Assembly: GCF_005877005.1 (NCBI RefSeq)
Contig: NZ_SSNH01000018.1
Coordinates: 1-42,916 of the forward strand
DNA length: 42,916 nucleotides
DNA from: Sinomonas susongensis
GTDB lineage: Bacteria; Actinomycetota; Actinomycetes; Actinomycetales; Micrococcaceae
Reading direction: 5' to 3'
Part shown: positions 33,886-42,793 of the stretch, one piece after another
Position numbering within the stretch: the first letter of the stretch is position 1
Layout: each line of letters opens with the position of its first letter
Translations under genes and position numbers: made by a program
The notes under the pieces: generated by a model
Databases searched by the model: none
Seen by the model: only the letters and a program-made list of their open reading frames with translations
Told to the model about the DNA's origin: nothing

Positions 33886-33895
33886 AGGATACGTT
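33886..33895. promoter_or_regulatory. Overlapping divergent leaderless -10 elements
   Basis: The minus strand carries TATCCT at 33886-33891 (for the LysE gene, GTG 33879). The plus strand carries TACGTT at 33890-33895 (for the gene at 33902). The two hexamers share two bases, so two RNA polymerases could not open both promoters at once. Confidence 0.55.
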
Positions 33896-33901
33896 GGCGG
33901 C

Positions 33902-34207
33902 ATGCCAAGCTATCGCGCAGTCCTGCAGATCACAGGGCTCCGCCCCGGGTACCCTCCCGAGAGGGTCATGGAGGCCGCTCAGGAGGCACTGGGGTCGCGC
34001 CACCTCGTCGAGGCGGCACAGCTAGACGTCGTGCGCGGCATCCCCCAGATCACGCTCCGCTTCCTCGTCGAGGCGGCGTCCGACGACGACGAGACGGCCG
34101 CCGCCTGGGCGTCGGCTCTGGCGATGCACGAGGCGGTGGACGAGGTCGCGACGACGGGCCGGCTGCGGGTCCTGCGGCAGCGGCGGGGGAAGTGGCTTCC
34201 GGTCTAG
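33902..34207 (+). CDS. Conserved hypothetical protein
   Basis: This 101-residue protein begins MPSYRAVLQITGLRPGYPPE and ends LRVLRQRRGKWLPV. It looks like a compact alpha/beta domain with an acidic middle (AASDDDETAAA). No membrane segment or catalytic motif is seen and I do not recognise a named family. TACGTT is at -12 to -7 of the ATG at 33902 and there is no Shine-Dalgarno, so it is probably leaderless. It is divergent from the LysE exporter with 22 bp between start codons, and convergent with the macro-domain gene. Confidence 0.72.
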   Translation: MPSYRAVLQITGLRPGYPPERVMEAAQEALGSRHLVEAAQLDVVRGIPQITLRFLVEAASDDDETAAAWASALAMHEAVDEVATTGRLRVLRQRRGKWLPV

Positions 34208-34228
34208 GTCCCCGGCCCCCGCCCGCCG

Positions 34229-34735
34229 TCAGGCCGCGGCGACGAAGACGTTGGCCATATCGTCGTTGAAGAGGACGAACTCGACGAGCTCGACTGTCTG
34301 GGTGTCGGCCTCGCGGACGGTGTCGACCGCGGTGCGGGCGACGACGCGCGGGTCCCAGCCGTAGATTCCCGCGGAGATGGCCGGGAAGGCCACTGACGTG
34401 GCGCCGAGCTTGTCGGCGAGGGTGAGGCTCTCGTGGAAGGCGGAGCGCAGGAGGTCCGGGTCCCGCTGGCCTGCGTGCCAGTTCGGACCGACCGTGTGGA
34501 TCACCCAGCGCGCCGGGAGGCGGAAGGCCGGGGTTGCCACCGCATGCCCGACGGGCAGCCCATCGCGGTAGTCCCTGCGACGCAGTTCCTGGCAGGCCTC
34601 GAGGAGTTCCGGGCCGGCCGCGAGGTGGATGGCGCCGTCGACGCCGCCGCCCCCGAGCAGGGAGCTGTTGGCGGCGTTCACAATCGCGTCGACGGGACGG
34701 GTCGTGATGTCACCGGTGACGATGTCGATCCTCAT
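34229..34735 (-). CDS. Macro domain protein (O-acetyl-ADP-ribose deacetylase-like)
   Basis: This 168-residue single macro domain binds ADP-ribose derivatives. IVNAANSSLLGGGGVDGAIH at 18-37 contains N20 and N23 and the glycine loop followed by V-D (residue 33), the YmdB/MacroD type active site. HTVGPNWHAG and FPAISAGIYGWDP complete the ligand pocket. It should remove acetyl or ADP-ribose groups in the cytoplasm. CACACT sits at the leaderless -10 position of the ATG at 34735, a weaker match than its neighbours. Confidence 0.92.
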   Translation of the reverse strand: MRIDIVTGDITTRPVDAIVNAANSSLLGGGGVDGAIHLAAGPELLEACQELRRRDYRDGLPVGHAVATPAFRLPARWVIHTVGPNWHAGQRDPDLLRSAFHESLTLADKLGATSVAFPAISAGIYGWDPRVVARTAVDTVREADTQTVELVEFVLFNDDMANVFVAAA

Positions 34736-34832
34736 GGGAACAGTGTGGACCAGAAGTGGAAGTGAGCCAATGCCCCCAGATCCATCCGGGGAACGGGAAA
34801 TGACAATCCTGGATGGCCTGTGACGGATCCCG

Positions 34833-35783
34833 TCAAGCGGTGCGGGGAGGCGGAGCCTCCTGCAGCTCGAGCCGGCTGCGGAATTCCACCTCTCGGCCCG
34901 AGATGGGGTCGCGGAAGCGGATCGTGCGCGCGAGCAGCTGGAGGGGGCGGGCGAAGTCGTCCGGCGCCTTGTCGAGCAGCACGGGATAGAACGGGTCGTG
35001 CATGATCCCGGCGCCGAGCCCTGCCATGTGGACGCGCAGCTGATGCGTCTTGCCGGTGTGCGGCTCGAGGCGGAACAGGGCCCGCGGCGGGTCGGGAGTG
35101 GGGTCGAGTCGGAGCAGGCTGATCCGCGTCTCGGTGTTGGGCTCGCCCTCGACGACGTTCGCGAGCAGGTAGTCCCGGGACTTGACCATCCGGTTCCGCA
35201 CCGTGACGGGTTCCGCGAACTGCTCAAGGAACCGGTCCTCGTCGCCGGCCGGGACCAGCGAGACGCATTCGTACTCCTTCTGCACCTTGCGCCGCTCGAA
35301 CAGCACCTGATAGCGGCCGCGCGTCTCAGGATTCACGGCGAAGAGGAGGACCCCCGCGGTCATCCGGTCGAGCCGGTGCATCGGGACGAGGTCGGGGAGC
35401 CCGAGCTCGTTGCGGAGCCGGACGAGCGCGGACTCCTGGATGTAGGTCCCGCCGGGCGTGGTCGGGAGGAAATGCGGCTTGTCCACGACGACGACATGTT
35501 CGTCCTGGTGGAGGACCGAGAGCTCCACGGGGAGCCGCTCCTCCGCGGGAAGCGTGCGGTAGTACCAGATGAAGGTGTGCTCGTCGAGCGCGGTGCCCCG
35601 GTGGAGGGGCGAGCCGTCCGCCCCGACGATCTCGCCGTCGTCGAACCTTCGGAGGATTCCCTCCGGGTCGACGTGGCCCCAGCGGTGGAGCATGTAGCCG
35701 AGCGCCGTCTTCCACGGCCCCTCCGAGGGCAGGCGAAGGCGCGTCGCGTTGACGCCGTCGCGCACCGGGAGGGGGGATTTCAT
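34833..35783 (-). CDS. RluA-family pseudouridine synthase
   Basis: This 316-residue enzyme converts uridine to pseudouridine in rRNA or tRNA. The catalytic motif HRLDRMT is at 136-142 with the nucleophile D139. The RluA hallmarks VVVDKPHFLPTTPGG, KVQKEYECVS and PHTGKTHQLRVHM are intact. An N-terminal S4-like domain is only weakly visible (LGYMLHRWGHVDPEGILRRF). The RNA target is unknown. AAAGG lies about 5 bases before the ATG at 35783. It is divergent from the antiporter gene. Confidence 0.9.
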   Translation of the reverse strand: MKSPLPVRDGVNATRLRLPSEGPWKTALGYMLHRWGHVDPEGILRRFDDGEIVGADGSPLHRGTALDEHTFIWYYRTLPAEERLPVELSVLHQDEHVVVVDKPHFLPTTPGGTYIQESALVRLRNELGLPDLVPMHRLDRMTAGVLLFAVNPETRGRYQVLFERRKVQKEYECVSLVPAGDEDRFLEQFAEPVTVRNRMVKSRDYLLANVVEGEPNTETRISLLRLDPTPDPPRALFRLEPHTGKTHQLRVHMAGLGAGIMHDPFYPVLLDKAPDDFARPLQLLARTIRFRDPISGREVEFRSRLELQEAPPPRTA

Positions 35784-35887
35784 CACCTTTCAAGGGTAGC
35801 GGGGGCCACTGCGGATCATGCCCGTCCGGCCGGTCGTAGAATCCGCAGGACAGGGGTCCTCGGTGCGGCGTCGAAGGAGATCGCGAA

Positions 35888-37495
35888 TTGGACGATGTCG
35901 CTCAGTTCGGGCTTGTCATCCTGGTCGTCGCCCTCGCGGCCCTGGCGGCGGTGCTGTCCAATCGAATCAGCGGGCGGCTGCGGATCCCGGCCCCGGTGAT
36001 CTTCCTCGTGTGCGCTGCTGCCGTCTCGGACGTGTTCCCGCAGTTCGGGGGGCTCTCCACCACCACCGTGCAGCGAGTGGTGACAGTGGCTTTGGTGGTG
36101 GTGCTGTTCGACGGGGGCATGCACATCGGCTGGGAGCGGTTCCGGTCCGCCGGGTGGCCGGTGCTGCTGACGGGGACCATCGGGACGTTCGCCACTGCCG
36201 CGGGGCTTGCGCTGGCTGCGCACGCCCTGTTCGGACTCGACTGGCCCACAGCGCTGGTGCTCGGGACAGCGCTGTCCCCGACCGACCCCGCCGTCGTGTT
36301 CTCGGTCTTGGGCAGCCGGGAAGTCATCGGCCGCACCGGGGTGATCCTGGAGGGCGAGTCCGGGGCGAATGACCCGGTCGGCATCGCCCTCATGGTGAGC
36401 CTGCTCGCCGGCGGCGGCATCAGTGGCATTGACGTTCCCGGTGTCATCGGCAACTTCGTGCTCCAGATGGGTGTGGGCGCCGCAGTCGGGATCGTCGGCG
36501 GGGTGCTCCTTCTGAGTTTCATGCGGCGCGTCCAACTCCCCAGCGAGGGCCTCTACGCCCTGCGGACGCTGGCCGGGGCGCTCGCGCTCTACGGCGTGGC
36601 CACCGTCGCCCACGGTTCCGGGTTCCTGGCTGTGTTCATTGCCGGCATCATCATCGGCGACGAAGGGGCGCCCTACAAGGCGGACATCAGACGCTTCCAC
36701 TCCTCCCTTTCGAGCATCGCCGAGATTGTCGTGTTCGTTGTACTTGGCCTGACCGTCAACCTCCGGACGATGGCCGACGGAGACGCCTGGCTGATCGGCC
36801 TCGGCCTCGCCGTCCTGTTGGCCTTGGTGATCCGACCGCTGTTCGTGGGTCTCGTGCTTCTTCCGGTGAAGCTCAGGTGGGGCGAGCGGATCTTCGTGCT
36901 GTGGTCAGGCTTGAAGGGAGCTGTGCCGATCCTCCTCGGCACTTTCGTGTTCGGGTCCGGGCTCGCGGGGACCACTCGGATCTACGACGTGATCTTCGTC
37001 GTCGTCGCCTTCTCGGTGCTTGTCCAGGGCGGCCTGGTGCCATCGGTCGCCGCGTTCTGCGGGGTGCCCATGAGAAAGGTGGAGCCCACTCCCTGGGGGC
37101 TGGGCTTGCGGTTCCGGGAGCCGCCGGAAGGCCTGCGGCGGTATCGCGTGGCGCCCGGAGCAACGGCGGAAGGCCGCGCCATCGAGGACCTCGGGCTTGC
37201 CGAGGGCATCTGGGTCAGTTTGGTCCTCCGGCAGGGCCAACCGCTTCAAGTGCACGCCTCGACTGTGCTCAGCGCCGGGGACGAGGTCCTGCTCCTGGTG
37301 GATCCTGAGGAGTCCGATCCCGAGGCGTTGTTCACTCGCCGCTCGTCAGCCGAAGCCGGTTCCCCCAGCACACCTGGACCGTCAGGGTCCGAGAAGGGTG
37401 ATTTCGTGGACATGTCCCGGATCCGGCGGGCCGCCGTCCGGTCCAGCCCGGGCAAGTGGGTCGCCCGCGTGGTCCAGCGGCGGAGGAAGCGCTGA
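35888..37495 (+). CDS. CPA1-type K+(Na+)/H+ antiporter with TrkA-C-like domain
   Basis: This 535-residue protein has about 12 membrane segments in its first 395 residues and a cytoplasmic tail. The ion-translocating motifs ALSPTDPAVVFSVL (T132-D133-P134) and EGESGANDPVGIAL (N161-D162) are clear. The tail from about residue 415 (RYRVAPGATAEGRAIEDLGL, then HASTVLSAGDEVLLL) is a TrkA-C/RCK-type ligand domain as in NhaP2/CvrA. It probably exchanges K+ for H+ in pH and turgor control. The TTG start at 35888 is fixed by AAGGAGA 7 bases upstream. The last 50 residues are Ser/Pro-rich and then strongly basic. Confidence 0.9.
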   Translation: MDDVAQFGLVILVVALAALAAVLSNRISGRLRIPAPVIFLVCAAAVSDVFPQFGGLSTTTVQRVVTVALVVVLFDGGMHIGWERFRSAGWPVLLTGTIGTFATAAGLALAAHALFGLDWPTALVLGTALSPTDPAVVFSVLGSREVIGRTGVILEGESGANDPVGIALMVSLLAGGGISGIDVPGVIGNFVLQMGVGAAVGIVGGVLLLSFMRRVQLPSEGLYALRTLAGALALYGVATVAHGSGFLAVFIAGIIIGDEGAPYKADIRRFHSSLSSIAEIVVFVVLGLTVNLRTMADGDAWLIGLGLAVLLALVIRPLFVGLVLLPVKLRWGERIFVLWSGLKGAVPILLGTFVFGSGLAGTTRIYDVIFVVVAFSVLVQGGLVPSVAAFCGVPMRKVEPTPWGLGLRFREPPEGLRRYRVAPGATAEGRAIEDLGLAEGIWVSLVLRQGQPLQVHASTVLSAGDEVLLLVDPEESDPEALFTRRSSAEAGSPSTPGPSGSEKGDFVDMSRIRRAAVRSSPGKWVARVVQRRRKR

Positions 37496-37649
37496 CTTCG
37501 GTCTGTCGCGGTCGAGCTCGGCCTCCCAGCATCCGGACCCGAGGAGTGGTGGAGGCACGGCCTGCGGTATTGTCTGGCGCTGAGGAAGTTCCCCCCGGCT
37601 CACAGTATCCGGCGTCGCGTACGAGCCCCGATCCCTGTGGAGTGCCCGC

Positions 37650-40502
37650 ATGCCACCGTTTTCCCCCACCGAACACGACCTGACGTCAGAGGCAGGCGGC
37701 CCCGCCGGTCCCACGGGACCTGCCGCGGAGCTCCGCGCCGACGTGCGGCGCGTCTCGACGCTGCTCGGCGCCTCGCTCGTCCGGCAGCACGGCCCGGAAC
37801 TGCTGCGCCTCGTGGAGGAGGTGCGGCTCCTGACCAAGGAGTCCAAGGAGGCGGCCCGCGGCGGCGCGGGCGCTCTCGGCCCGTGGAATGCGGCCGACGT
37901 CGCAGCCCAGGTCCGCGAACTCCTCGCCTCCCTGCCGATCGACGAGGCTACCGAGCTCGTGCGGGCGTTCGCCTTCTACTTCCACCTCTCCAACGCGGCG
38001 GAGCAGCTGCACCGCGTCCGTGAACTCGGGAAGCGCGCCGAGAACTCCGGGTGGCTCGCCGCCGCGGTCCGCGACATCGCAGACCAGGCGGGGCCCGAGG
38101 TGCTCCAGGAGGTCGCCGCGTCGCTCGACGTGCGCCCGGTCTTCACCGCCCACCCGACTGAGGCCTCGCGCCGCTCGGTGCTCGACAAGCTGCGCGCGGT
38201 GTCCAAGGTCCTCTCGGTGCCATCGACGGAGGGGACCGAGCTGCGCCGCCGGCAGGATCGCCACCTGGCCGAGATCATCGACCAGATGTGGCAGACCGAC
38301 GAGCTCCGCCAGGTCCGCCCGACGCCGCTGGACGAGGCCCGCAACGCCGTGTACTACCTGGGCCAGATCCTGGGCGGCCCGCTCCCCGAGGTGCTCGACG
38401 AGCTCTCGGGCCTCCTCGCGGAGCACGGGGTGACGCTGCCCTCGACCTCGTCGCCGCTGCGCTTCGGCTCGTGGATCGGCGGCGACCGCGACGGCAACCC
38501 CAATGTCACTCCCGAGGTGACGCGCGAGATCCTCGCCCTGCAGAGCCAGCAGGCCGTCCGCATCGCCGTCCAGCTCGTCGACGAGCTCATCAGCATCCTC
38601 TCGAACTCGGCGGCGATCGCCGGCGTCGAGCCGGAGCTGCTCGACTCGATCGACGCAGACCTCGCGAAGCTGCCCGGCCTCGACAAGCGCGTTCTCGAAC
38701 TCAACGCCCAGGAGCCGTACCGGCTCAAGCTCACCTGCATCAAGGCGAAGCTCCTCAACACCGGCCGCCGCATTGCCGCCGGCACCCCCCACGAGCCCGG
38801 CCGCGACTACGCCGCGACCTCGCAGCTCGCCGAGGACCTCTCCGTGCTGGACCGTTCGCTCCGGGAGCACGCGGCCCAGCTGGCGGCCGACGGCGCGCTG
38901 GCCACCGTACGCCGCGTCGTCGCCTCCTTCGGGCTGCATCTCGCGACGGTCGACATCCGCGAGCACGCGGACTACCACCACGACGCCGTCGGGCTGCTCC
39001 TCGACCCGCTCGGCGAGCTCTCGCGGCCGTACCTCGAGCTTCCGCGCGCCGAGCGGAGGCGCATCCTCTCGCTCGAGCTCGGAAGCCGCCGTCCCCTCTC
39101 GGGCCACCCCGTCGAGCTTCCCGGGCACGCCGCGCGCGTGTACGAGACGATGCGCGTCATCCGGCAGGCCCGCCGCATCTACGGACCGGACGTCATCGAG
39201 ACGTACATCGTGTCGATGACCAGGGGCGCCGACGACGTCCTTGCGCCCGCCCTGCTCGCCCGCGAGGCCGGACTGGTCCGGCTGTTCGGCGACGCGCCCT
39301 ACGCCCACATAGGGTTCGCTCCGCTCCTCGAGACGGTCGACGAGCTCCGCGCGTCGGCCGAGATCATCGACCAGCTCCTCTCCGAGCCCGCGTACCGGGA
39401 GATCGTGCGGCTCCGCGGCGACGTGCAGGAGGTCATGCTCGGGTACTCCGACTCGAACAAGGAGTCCGGGGTTTTCACGAGCCAGTGGGAGATCCACAAG
39501 ACCCAGCGAAAGCTCCGCGACGTGGCCGCGCGGCACGGCGTTCGGCTCCGCCTCTTCCACGGGCGCGGGGGCTCGGTGGGCCGCGGCGGTGGCCCGACCT
39601 ACGACGCGATCATGGCCCAGCCCAACGGCGTCCTCGAGGGCGAGATCAAGTTCACGGAGCAGGGCGAGGTCATCAGCGACAAGTATTCGCTGCCCGAACT
39701 CGCGAGGGAAAACCTCGAGCTGTCCCTTGCCGCCGTCATGCGCGCGTCTGCCCTGCACCGTGCCCCGCGCACGACCGTGGACGAGCGCGAGCGCTACGGC
39801 GAGCTCATGGACCTGATCTCCGACGCAGCGTTCGAGCGCTACCGGAAGCTCATCGACGATCCCGACCTGCCCGCGTACTTCGTCGCCTCGACGCCCGTCG
39901 AGCAGCTCGGGCAGCTCAACATCGGGTCCCGCCCCTCGAAGCGCCCCGACTCCGGTGCCGGCCTGGGCGGCCTTCGGGCCATCCCATGGGTGTTCGGATG
40001 GACCCAGTCCCGTCAGATCATCCCGGGCTGGTTCGGGGTGGGCTCCGGGCTCCGGGCCGCGAGGCGGGCGGGGAAGGACGCCGAGCTGCGCGAGCTCCAG
40101 GAGCGGTGGCCGTTCTTCCAGTCAGTCCTCTCCAACGTGGAGATGACGCTCGCCAAGACCGATCTCGAGATCGCCTCGCACTACGTCTCCTCGCTCGTCC
40201 CCAAGGAACTGCACCACATCTTCGAGGACATCCGGGACGAGTACGAGCTGACAGTCGCCGAGGTCGAGCGCCTGACCGGCGAGCGGGACCTCCTCGAGGC
40301 GGCACCGACCCTCAAGCGGACCCTCGAGATCCGCGACCAGTACCTCGACCCCATCAGCTACCTGCAGGTCGAGCTCCTGCGGCGCATCCGTGAGAGCACG
40401 CCAGACGGCCAGCCCGGCGAGCGGGAGATCGACGAACGGCTCCAGCGCGCACTGCTCATCACGATCAACGGTGTGGCGGCCGGGCTGCGCAACACCGGCT
40501 GA
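37650..40502 (+). CDS. ppc: Phosphoenolpyruvate carboxylase
   Basis: This 950-residue enzyme carboxylates PEP to oxaloacetate, the main anaplerotic step. Signature motifs are [13 protein letters not shown] at 165-177 with catalytic H168, [15 protein letters not shown], the lysine-bearing [18 protein letters not shown], and [16 protein letters not shown]. The usual C-terminus [19 protein letters not shown] is complete. A Gly/Pro-rich N-terminal extension of about 25 residues is unusual but harmless. GGAG stands 7 bases before the ATG at 37650. The 154-bp upstream gap shows no clear regulatory palindrome. With the glyoxylate shunt it keeps the citric acid cycle filled. Confidence 0.96.
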   Translation: MPPFSPTEHDLTSEAGGPAGPTGPAAELRADVRRVSTLLGASLVRQHGPELLRLVEEVRLLTKESKEAARGGAGALGPWNAADVAAQVRELLASLPIDEATELVRAFAFYFHLSNAAEQLHRVRELGKRAENSGWLAAAVRDIADQAGPEVLQEVAASLDVRPVFTAHPTEASRRSVLDKLRAVSKVLSVPSTEGTELRRRQDRHLAEIIDQMWQTDELRQVRPTPLDEARNAVYYLGQILGGPLPEVLDELSGLLAEHGVTLPSTSSPLRFGSWIGGDRDGNPNVTPEVTREILALQSQQAVRIAVQLVDELISILSNSAAIAGVEPELLDSIDADLAKLPGLDKRVLELNAQEPYRLKLTCIKAKLLNTGRRIAAGTPHEPGRDYAATSQLAEDLSVLDRSLREHAAQLAADGALATVRRVVASFGLHLATVDIREHADYHHDAVGLLLDPLGELSRPYLELPRAERRRILSLELGSRRPLSGHPVELPGHAARVYETMRVIRQARRIYGPDVIETYIVSMTRGADDVLAPALLAREAGLVRLFGDAPYAHIGFAPLLETVDELRASAEIIDQLLSEPAYREIVRLRGDVQEVMLGYSDSNKESGVFTSQWEIHKTQRKLRDVAARHGVRLRLFHGRGGSVGRGGGPTYDAIMAQPNGVLEGEIKFTEQGEVISDKYSLPELARENLELSLAAVMRASALHRAPRTTVDERERYGELMDLISDAAFERYRKLIDDPDLPAYFVASTPVEQLGQLNIGSRPSKRPDSGAGLGGLRAIPWVFGWTQSRQIIPGWFGVGSGLRAARRAGKDAELRELQERWPFFQSVLSNVEMTLAKTDLEIASHYVSSLVPKELHHIFEDIRDEYELTVAEVERLTGERDLLEAAPTLKRTLEIRDQYLDPISYLQVELLRRIRESTPDGQPGEREIDERLQRALLITINGVAAGLRNTG

Positions 40503-40656
40503 CCGGTGCGGCAGTCGTGGGCCGGGTAGCGCTCTCCTAGGGTACTTGGGCTCTTAACATCCCCGGCGCTCTCCCCCAAGCTGGTGTGCAGCGGGCTCTT
40601 GCGCCCGTGCCCGAGAGGGCGGCTCCGACAGTGAGGGAAAGAGAGGTAATGCCGTC

Positions 40657-41082
40657 ATGTCAGACCTGACCAGGTGGTTCGATTCCCGGCGATCGCCGTT
40701 TGAGCTGTTCCAGAGGATGTTCGAGGGCGAGGAAGTCGCGTCAACCGGGATCAAGGTCGAGGAACTGGTCGACGACGGAAAGCTCGTCGTGCGCGCCGAG
40801 CTCCCCGGAATCGATCCCGAACGGGACGTCGACGTCAGCATCTCGGAAGGGCAGCTGCGCATCGAGGCCCACCGCGAGGAGCGGCAGGAGGAGAAGGAGA
40901 AGGGCGGCTACCGGACCGAGTTCCGCTACGGCTCCTTCACCCGGACGCTCAAGCTTCCCGAAGGTGCCTCCGCCGACGACGTCACTGCGACGTACACCGA
41001 CGGCGTGCTCGAGGTCCGCGTACCGATACCGGAGCAGAAGTCTGCGCGGCTCTCGAACAAGATCGAGGTCAAGCGCGGCTGA
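40657..41082 (+). CDS. Hsp20/alpha-crystallin small heat-shock protein
   Basis: This 141-residue holdase chaperone has its alpha-crystallin domain at about residues 35-130 (LVDDGKLVVRAELPGIDPER, then the amphipathic EAHREERQEEKEKGGYRTEF). The strand FRYGSFTRTLKLPEGASADD and the C-terminal VRVPIPEQ, an I/V-x-I-like tail motif, are present. It binds unfolding proteins without ATP. GAGG lies about 10 bases before the ATG at 40657. No CIRCE or HAIR element is seen in the 154-bp upstream gap. It is convergent with a DevR-like regulator gene; DevR/DosR controls the related hspX gene in Mycobacterium. Confidence 0.93.
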   Translation: MSDLTRWFDSRRSPFELFQRMFEGEEVASTGIKVEELVDDGKLVVRAELPGIDPERDVDVSISEGQLRIEAHREERQEEKEKGGYRTEFRYGSFTRTLKLPEGASADDVTATYTDGVLEVRVPIPEQKSARLSNKIEVKRG

Positions 41083-41090
41083 CCCAGCTG

Positions 41091-41127
41091 CGGGAGCCAG
41101 GTCCGTTGGGGGGCTTGGCTCCCGTTT
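41091..41127 (+). terminator. Rho-independent-like terminator after hsp20
   Basis: CGGGAGCCA (41091-41099) pairs with TGGCTCCCG (41116-41124) and is followed directly by TTTCT. It is one of the few hairpins in the window with a short U-run. It may also serve the convergent response regulator gene. Confidence 0.75.
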
Positions 41128-41188
41128 CTGCCTGGCGCTGCCGCGATCGCGACTGCCGGCTGCTCGGCCCTGCCCGAAGATGCGGTGG

Positions 41189-41872
41189 CTAGTGCGTTGC
41201 GGGGTGGTGACGCGCAATGAACAGTGCTGCCTGCGTGCGCCGCTCGAAGCCGAGCTTCGCGAGGAGCGAGGAGACGTAGTTCTTCACCGTCTTCTCGGCA
41301 AGGAACAGTTCACTTCCGATCTCTCGGTTCGTGAGCCCGCGGCCGATCAGCTCGAGCACCCGCCGTTCCTGGGGGCTCAGCAGGGCCAGCCGCGGTTCCT
41401 CGTCCCGGGCGGGGGCCAGCCTGCCGATGACCTTCGCCTTGTCCTCCTCGCTGAACAGCGATTGGCCGGCGGCTGCGCGCCGGAGGGCGGAGATGAGCTC
41501 GGTGCCGCGGATCTCCTTGAGCACGTATCCGCTCGCCCCCGCGAGGATCGCGCCGCGGAGCGACTGGTCGTCGTCGTAGCTCGTGAGCATCACGCAGGGG
41601 AGCGATGGGTCGACGGCGTGCACGTCGCGGCAGACCTCGATGCCGGTGCCGTCGGGAAGCCGCACGTCGAGGACGGAGACGTCCGGGCGGAGCGCTGGGA
41701 TGCGCCCCGCTGCCTCGACCGCGCTCCCGGACGTCCCCACGACCTCGAAGCCCTCGTCCTCGAGGAGCTCCTGAAGCCCGCGGCGCACGAGTTCGTGGTC
41801 GTCGAGGATGAAGACTCGCAGCCTCGTCGCAGGCCCCGTCCCCGACGTATCCCTCGCTGCACGCAATTCCAC
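41189..41872 (-). CDS. DevR/DosR-like LuxR-family response regulator
   Basis: This 227-residue protein has a receiver domain with acidic D24-D25 (FILDDHELV), phosphoacceptor D69 (VSVLDVRLPDGTG), T97 and K119 (GYVLKE), then a LuxR helix-turn-helix. The end FLAEKTVKNYVSSLLAKLGF plus ERRTQAA is very close to mycobacterial DevR/DosR. A role in hypoxia or redox stress response is therefore likely. No sensor kinase is next to it. The GTG at 41872 is fixed by GGAGGA 6 bases upstream and adds about ten residues before the receiver core. Confidence 0.9.
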   Translation of the reverse strand: MELRAARDTSGTGPATRLRVFILDDHELVRRGLQELLEDEGFEVVGTSGSAVEAAGRIPALRPDVSVLDVRLPDGTGIEVCRDVHAVDPSLPCVMLTSYDDDQSLRGAILAGASGYVLKEIRGTELISALRRAAAGQSLFSEEDKAKVIGRLAPARDEEPRLALLSPQERRVLELIGRGLTNREIGSELFLAEKTVKNYVSSLLAKLGFERRTQAALFIARHHPATH

Positions 41873-42063
41873 CGCGTTCCTCCGTCTGCCGCCCAGCCGG
41901 TCCCGTCCTCGGAGCCGGTTGCATCATTCTCAGCCTGTCCGCGTGCTGGGGGCTAGGGGCTAACGGCCGAGAGCCTTACCCTTTGATCACGGCGCTTCGG
42001 CGTCACGGCAGCACCTTCCCGCTGGCGGACGCCCCGCGATCTGGTTCGAGCCTGGAGGTTTCG

Positions 42064-42771
42064 ATGCTTCGCTGGGGCGGAGTCGGGATGGGCGGACTGT
42101 TCGTCATCATCCTGCTCCTGATCGTCATTGCCCTGCTCGTCGTGATTGCCGTGAGGCTGTTCATGCATGAGCCGTGGCACCATTCCGGGCGCGTTCCCCC
42201 CGGGGCCGCCCCGCCCGGGGGCGCCCCGCCGATGCCCGGCCACCCTCCGGGCCAGTTCCCTCCGGGCCAGTATCCTTCCGGCCAGTATCCGCATGCTCCG
42301 GCTCAGTATCCGCCGACTCAGTACCCGCCGACCGGTTATTCCGACGGCCCCGGCCATCACGACCCTGGTGAACGGGGGCCGGTCGGGTCGACTGCAATGG
42401 AGCCCGGCCAGACTGCCAATACCGGAGGGGCCGGTATCGGAGGGGCCGGTGCGGATGCCAGTGCTGACGGGCGCAGTACTAACGGGCACAGTAGTGACGG
42501 GCGCAGTACTGACGGGCGCAGTACTGACGGGTCCGATACCGAGTCGTCCAGTACGGGCGAGTTCAGTACGGGCGCGTCCAGTACCGGCGCGTCCAGCACC
42601 GACGCCTCGAGCGCCGGCGCGTTCGGATCCAACCCGCAGGCCGCCTTCCAGCCGATCCCGGCCCCTCAGGTTCGCAGCCGGGCCCGACGGATGCTGGACG
42701 AACGGCTGGTGAGCGGCGAGATCACGCCCGAGCAGTATCGGGAGCTCAGGCAGACCCTCGAGGAGCAGTAG
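42064..42771 (+). CDS. Membrane-anchored SHOCT domain protein with repeats
   Basis: This 235-residue protein begins with one hydrophobic segment (LFVIILLLIVIALLVVIAVR at 12-31), then a Pro/Gly/Gln/Tyr-rich stretch (PGQYPSGQYP type) at 45-85. A Ser/Thr/Gly/Asp pentapeptide-repeat region lies at 130-184, and the C-terminal SHOCT motif near 207-235 (ARRMLDERLVSGEITPEQYR). SHOCT helices are short oligomerisation or anchoring modules. The orientation suggests a cytoplasmic or surface-exposed low-complexity tail. GGAGG precedes the ATG at 42064. It ends 22 bp before the right-hand IS copy, so its downstream context was replaced by the insertion. Confidence 0.83.
   Translation: MLRWGGVGMGGLFVIILLLIVIALLVVIAVRLFMHEPWHHSGRVPPGAAPPGGAPPMPGHPPGQFPPGQYPSGQYPHAPAQYPPTQYPPTGYSDGPGHHDPGERGPVGSTAMEPGQTANTGGAGIGGAGADASADGRSTNGHSSDGRSTDGRSTDGSDTESSSTGEFSTGASSTGASSTDASSAGAFGSNPQAAFQPIPAPQVRSRARRMLDERLVSGEITPEQYRELRQTLEEQ
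42451..42615. repeat. 15-bp minisatellite, 11 units
   Basis: Eleven 15-bp units run from 42451 to 42615. Three of the early units (42466, 42496, 42511) read GACGGGCGCAGTACT exactly and others differ by a few bases. In frame they encode DGRST-like then STGA/SSTDA-like pentapeptides within the SHOCT protein. Identical neighbouring units indicate recent slippage. Confidence 0.92.
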
Positions 42772-42793
42772 CGTTCCTCCCGCCCACTTGTTC

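Noticed and set aside
33880-33903. ATG at 33903 as start of the LysE exporter
   Set aside because: It overlaps the start codon of the divergent gene and has no ribosome site. GTG 33879 has a near-ideal leaderless -10 and gives the usual family N-terminus.
37686-39758. 690-codon minus-strand open frame opposite ppc
   Set aside because: It is antisense to a complete PEP carboxylase with all catalytic motifs. Its composition is that of third-position GC shadows.
40503-40656. Possible DosR, CIRCE or HAIR element upstream of hsp20
   Set aside because: TTGGGCTCTTAACATCCCC has GGG and CCC ten bases apart, whereas a DosR box needs eight and the inner ACT/AGT. CTTGGG/CCCAAG is 24 bp apart, not the 7 of HAIR. 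No CIRCE half-site is present.
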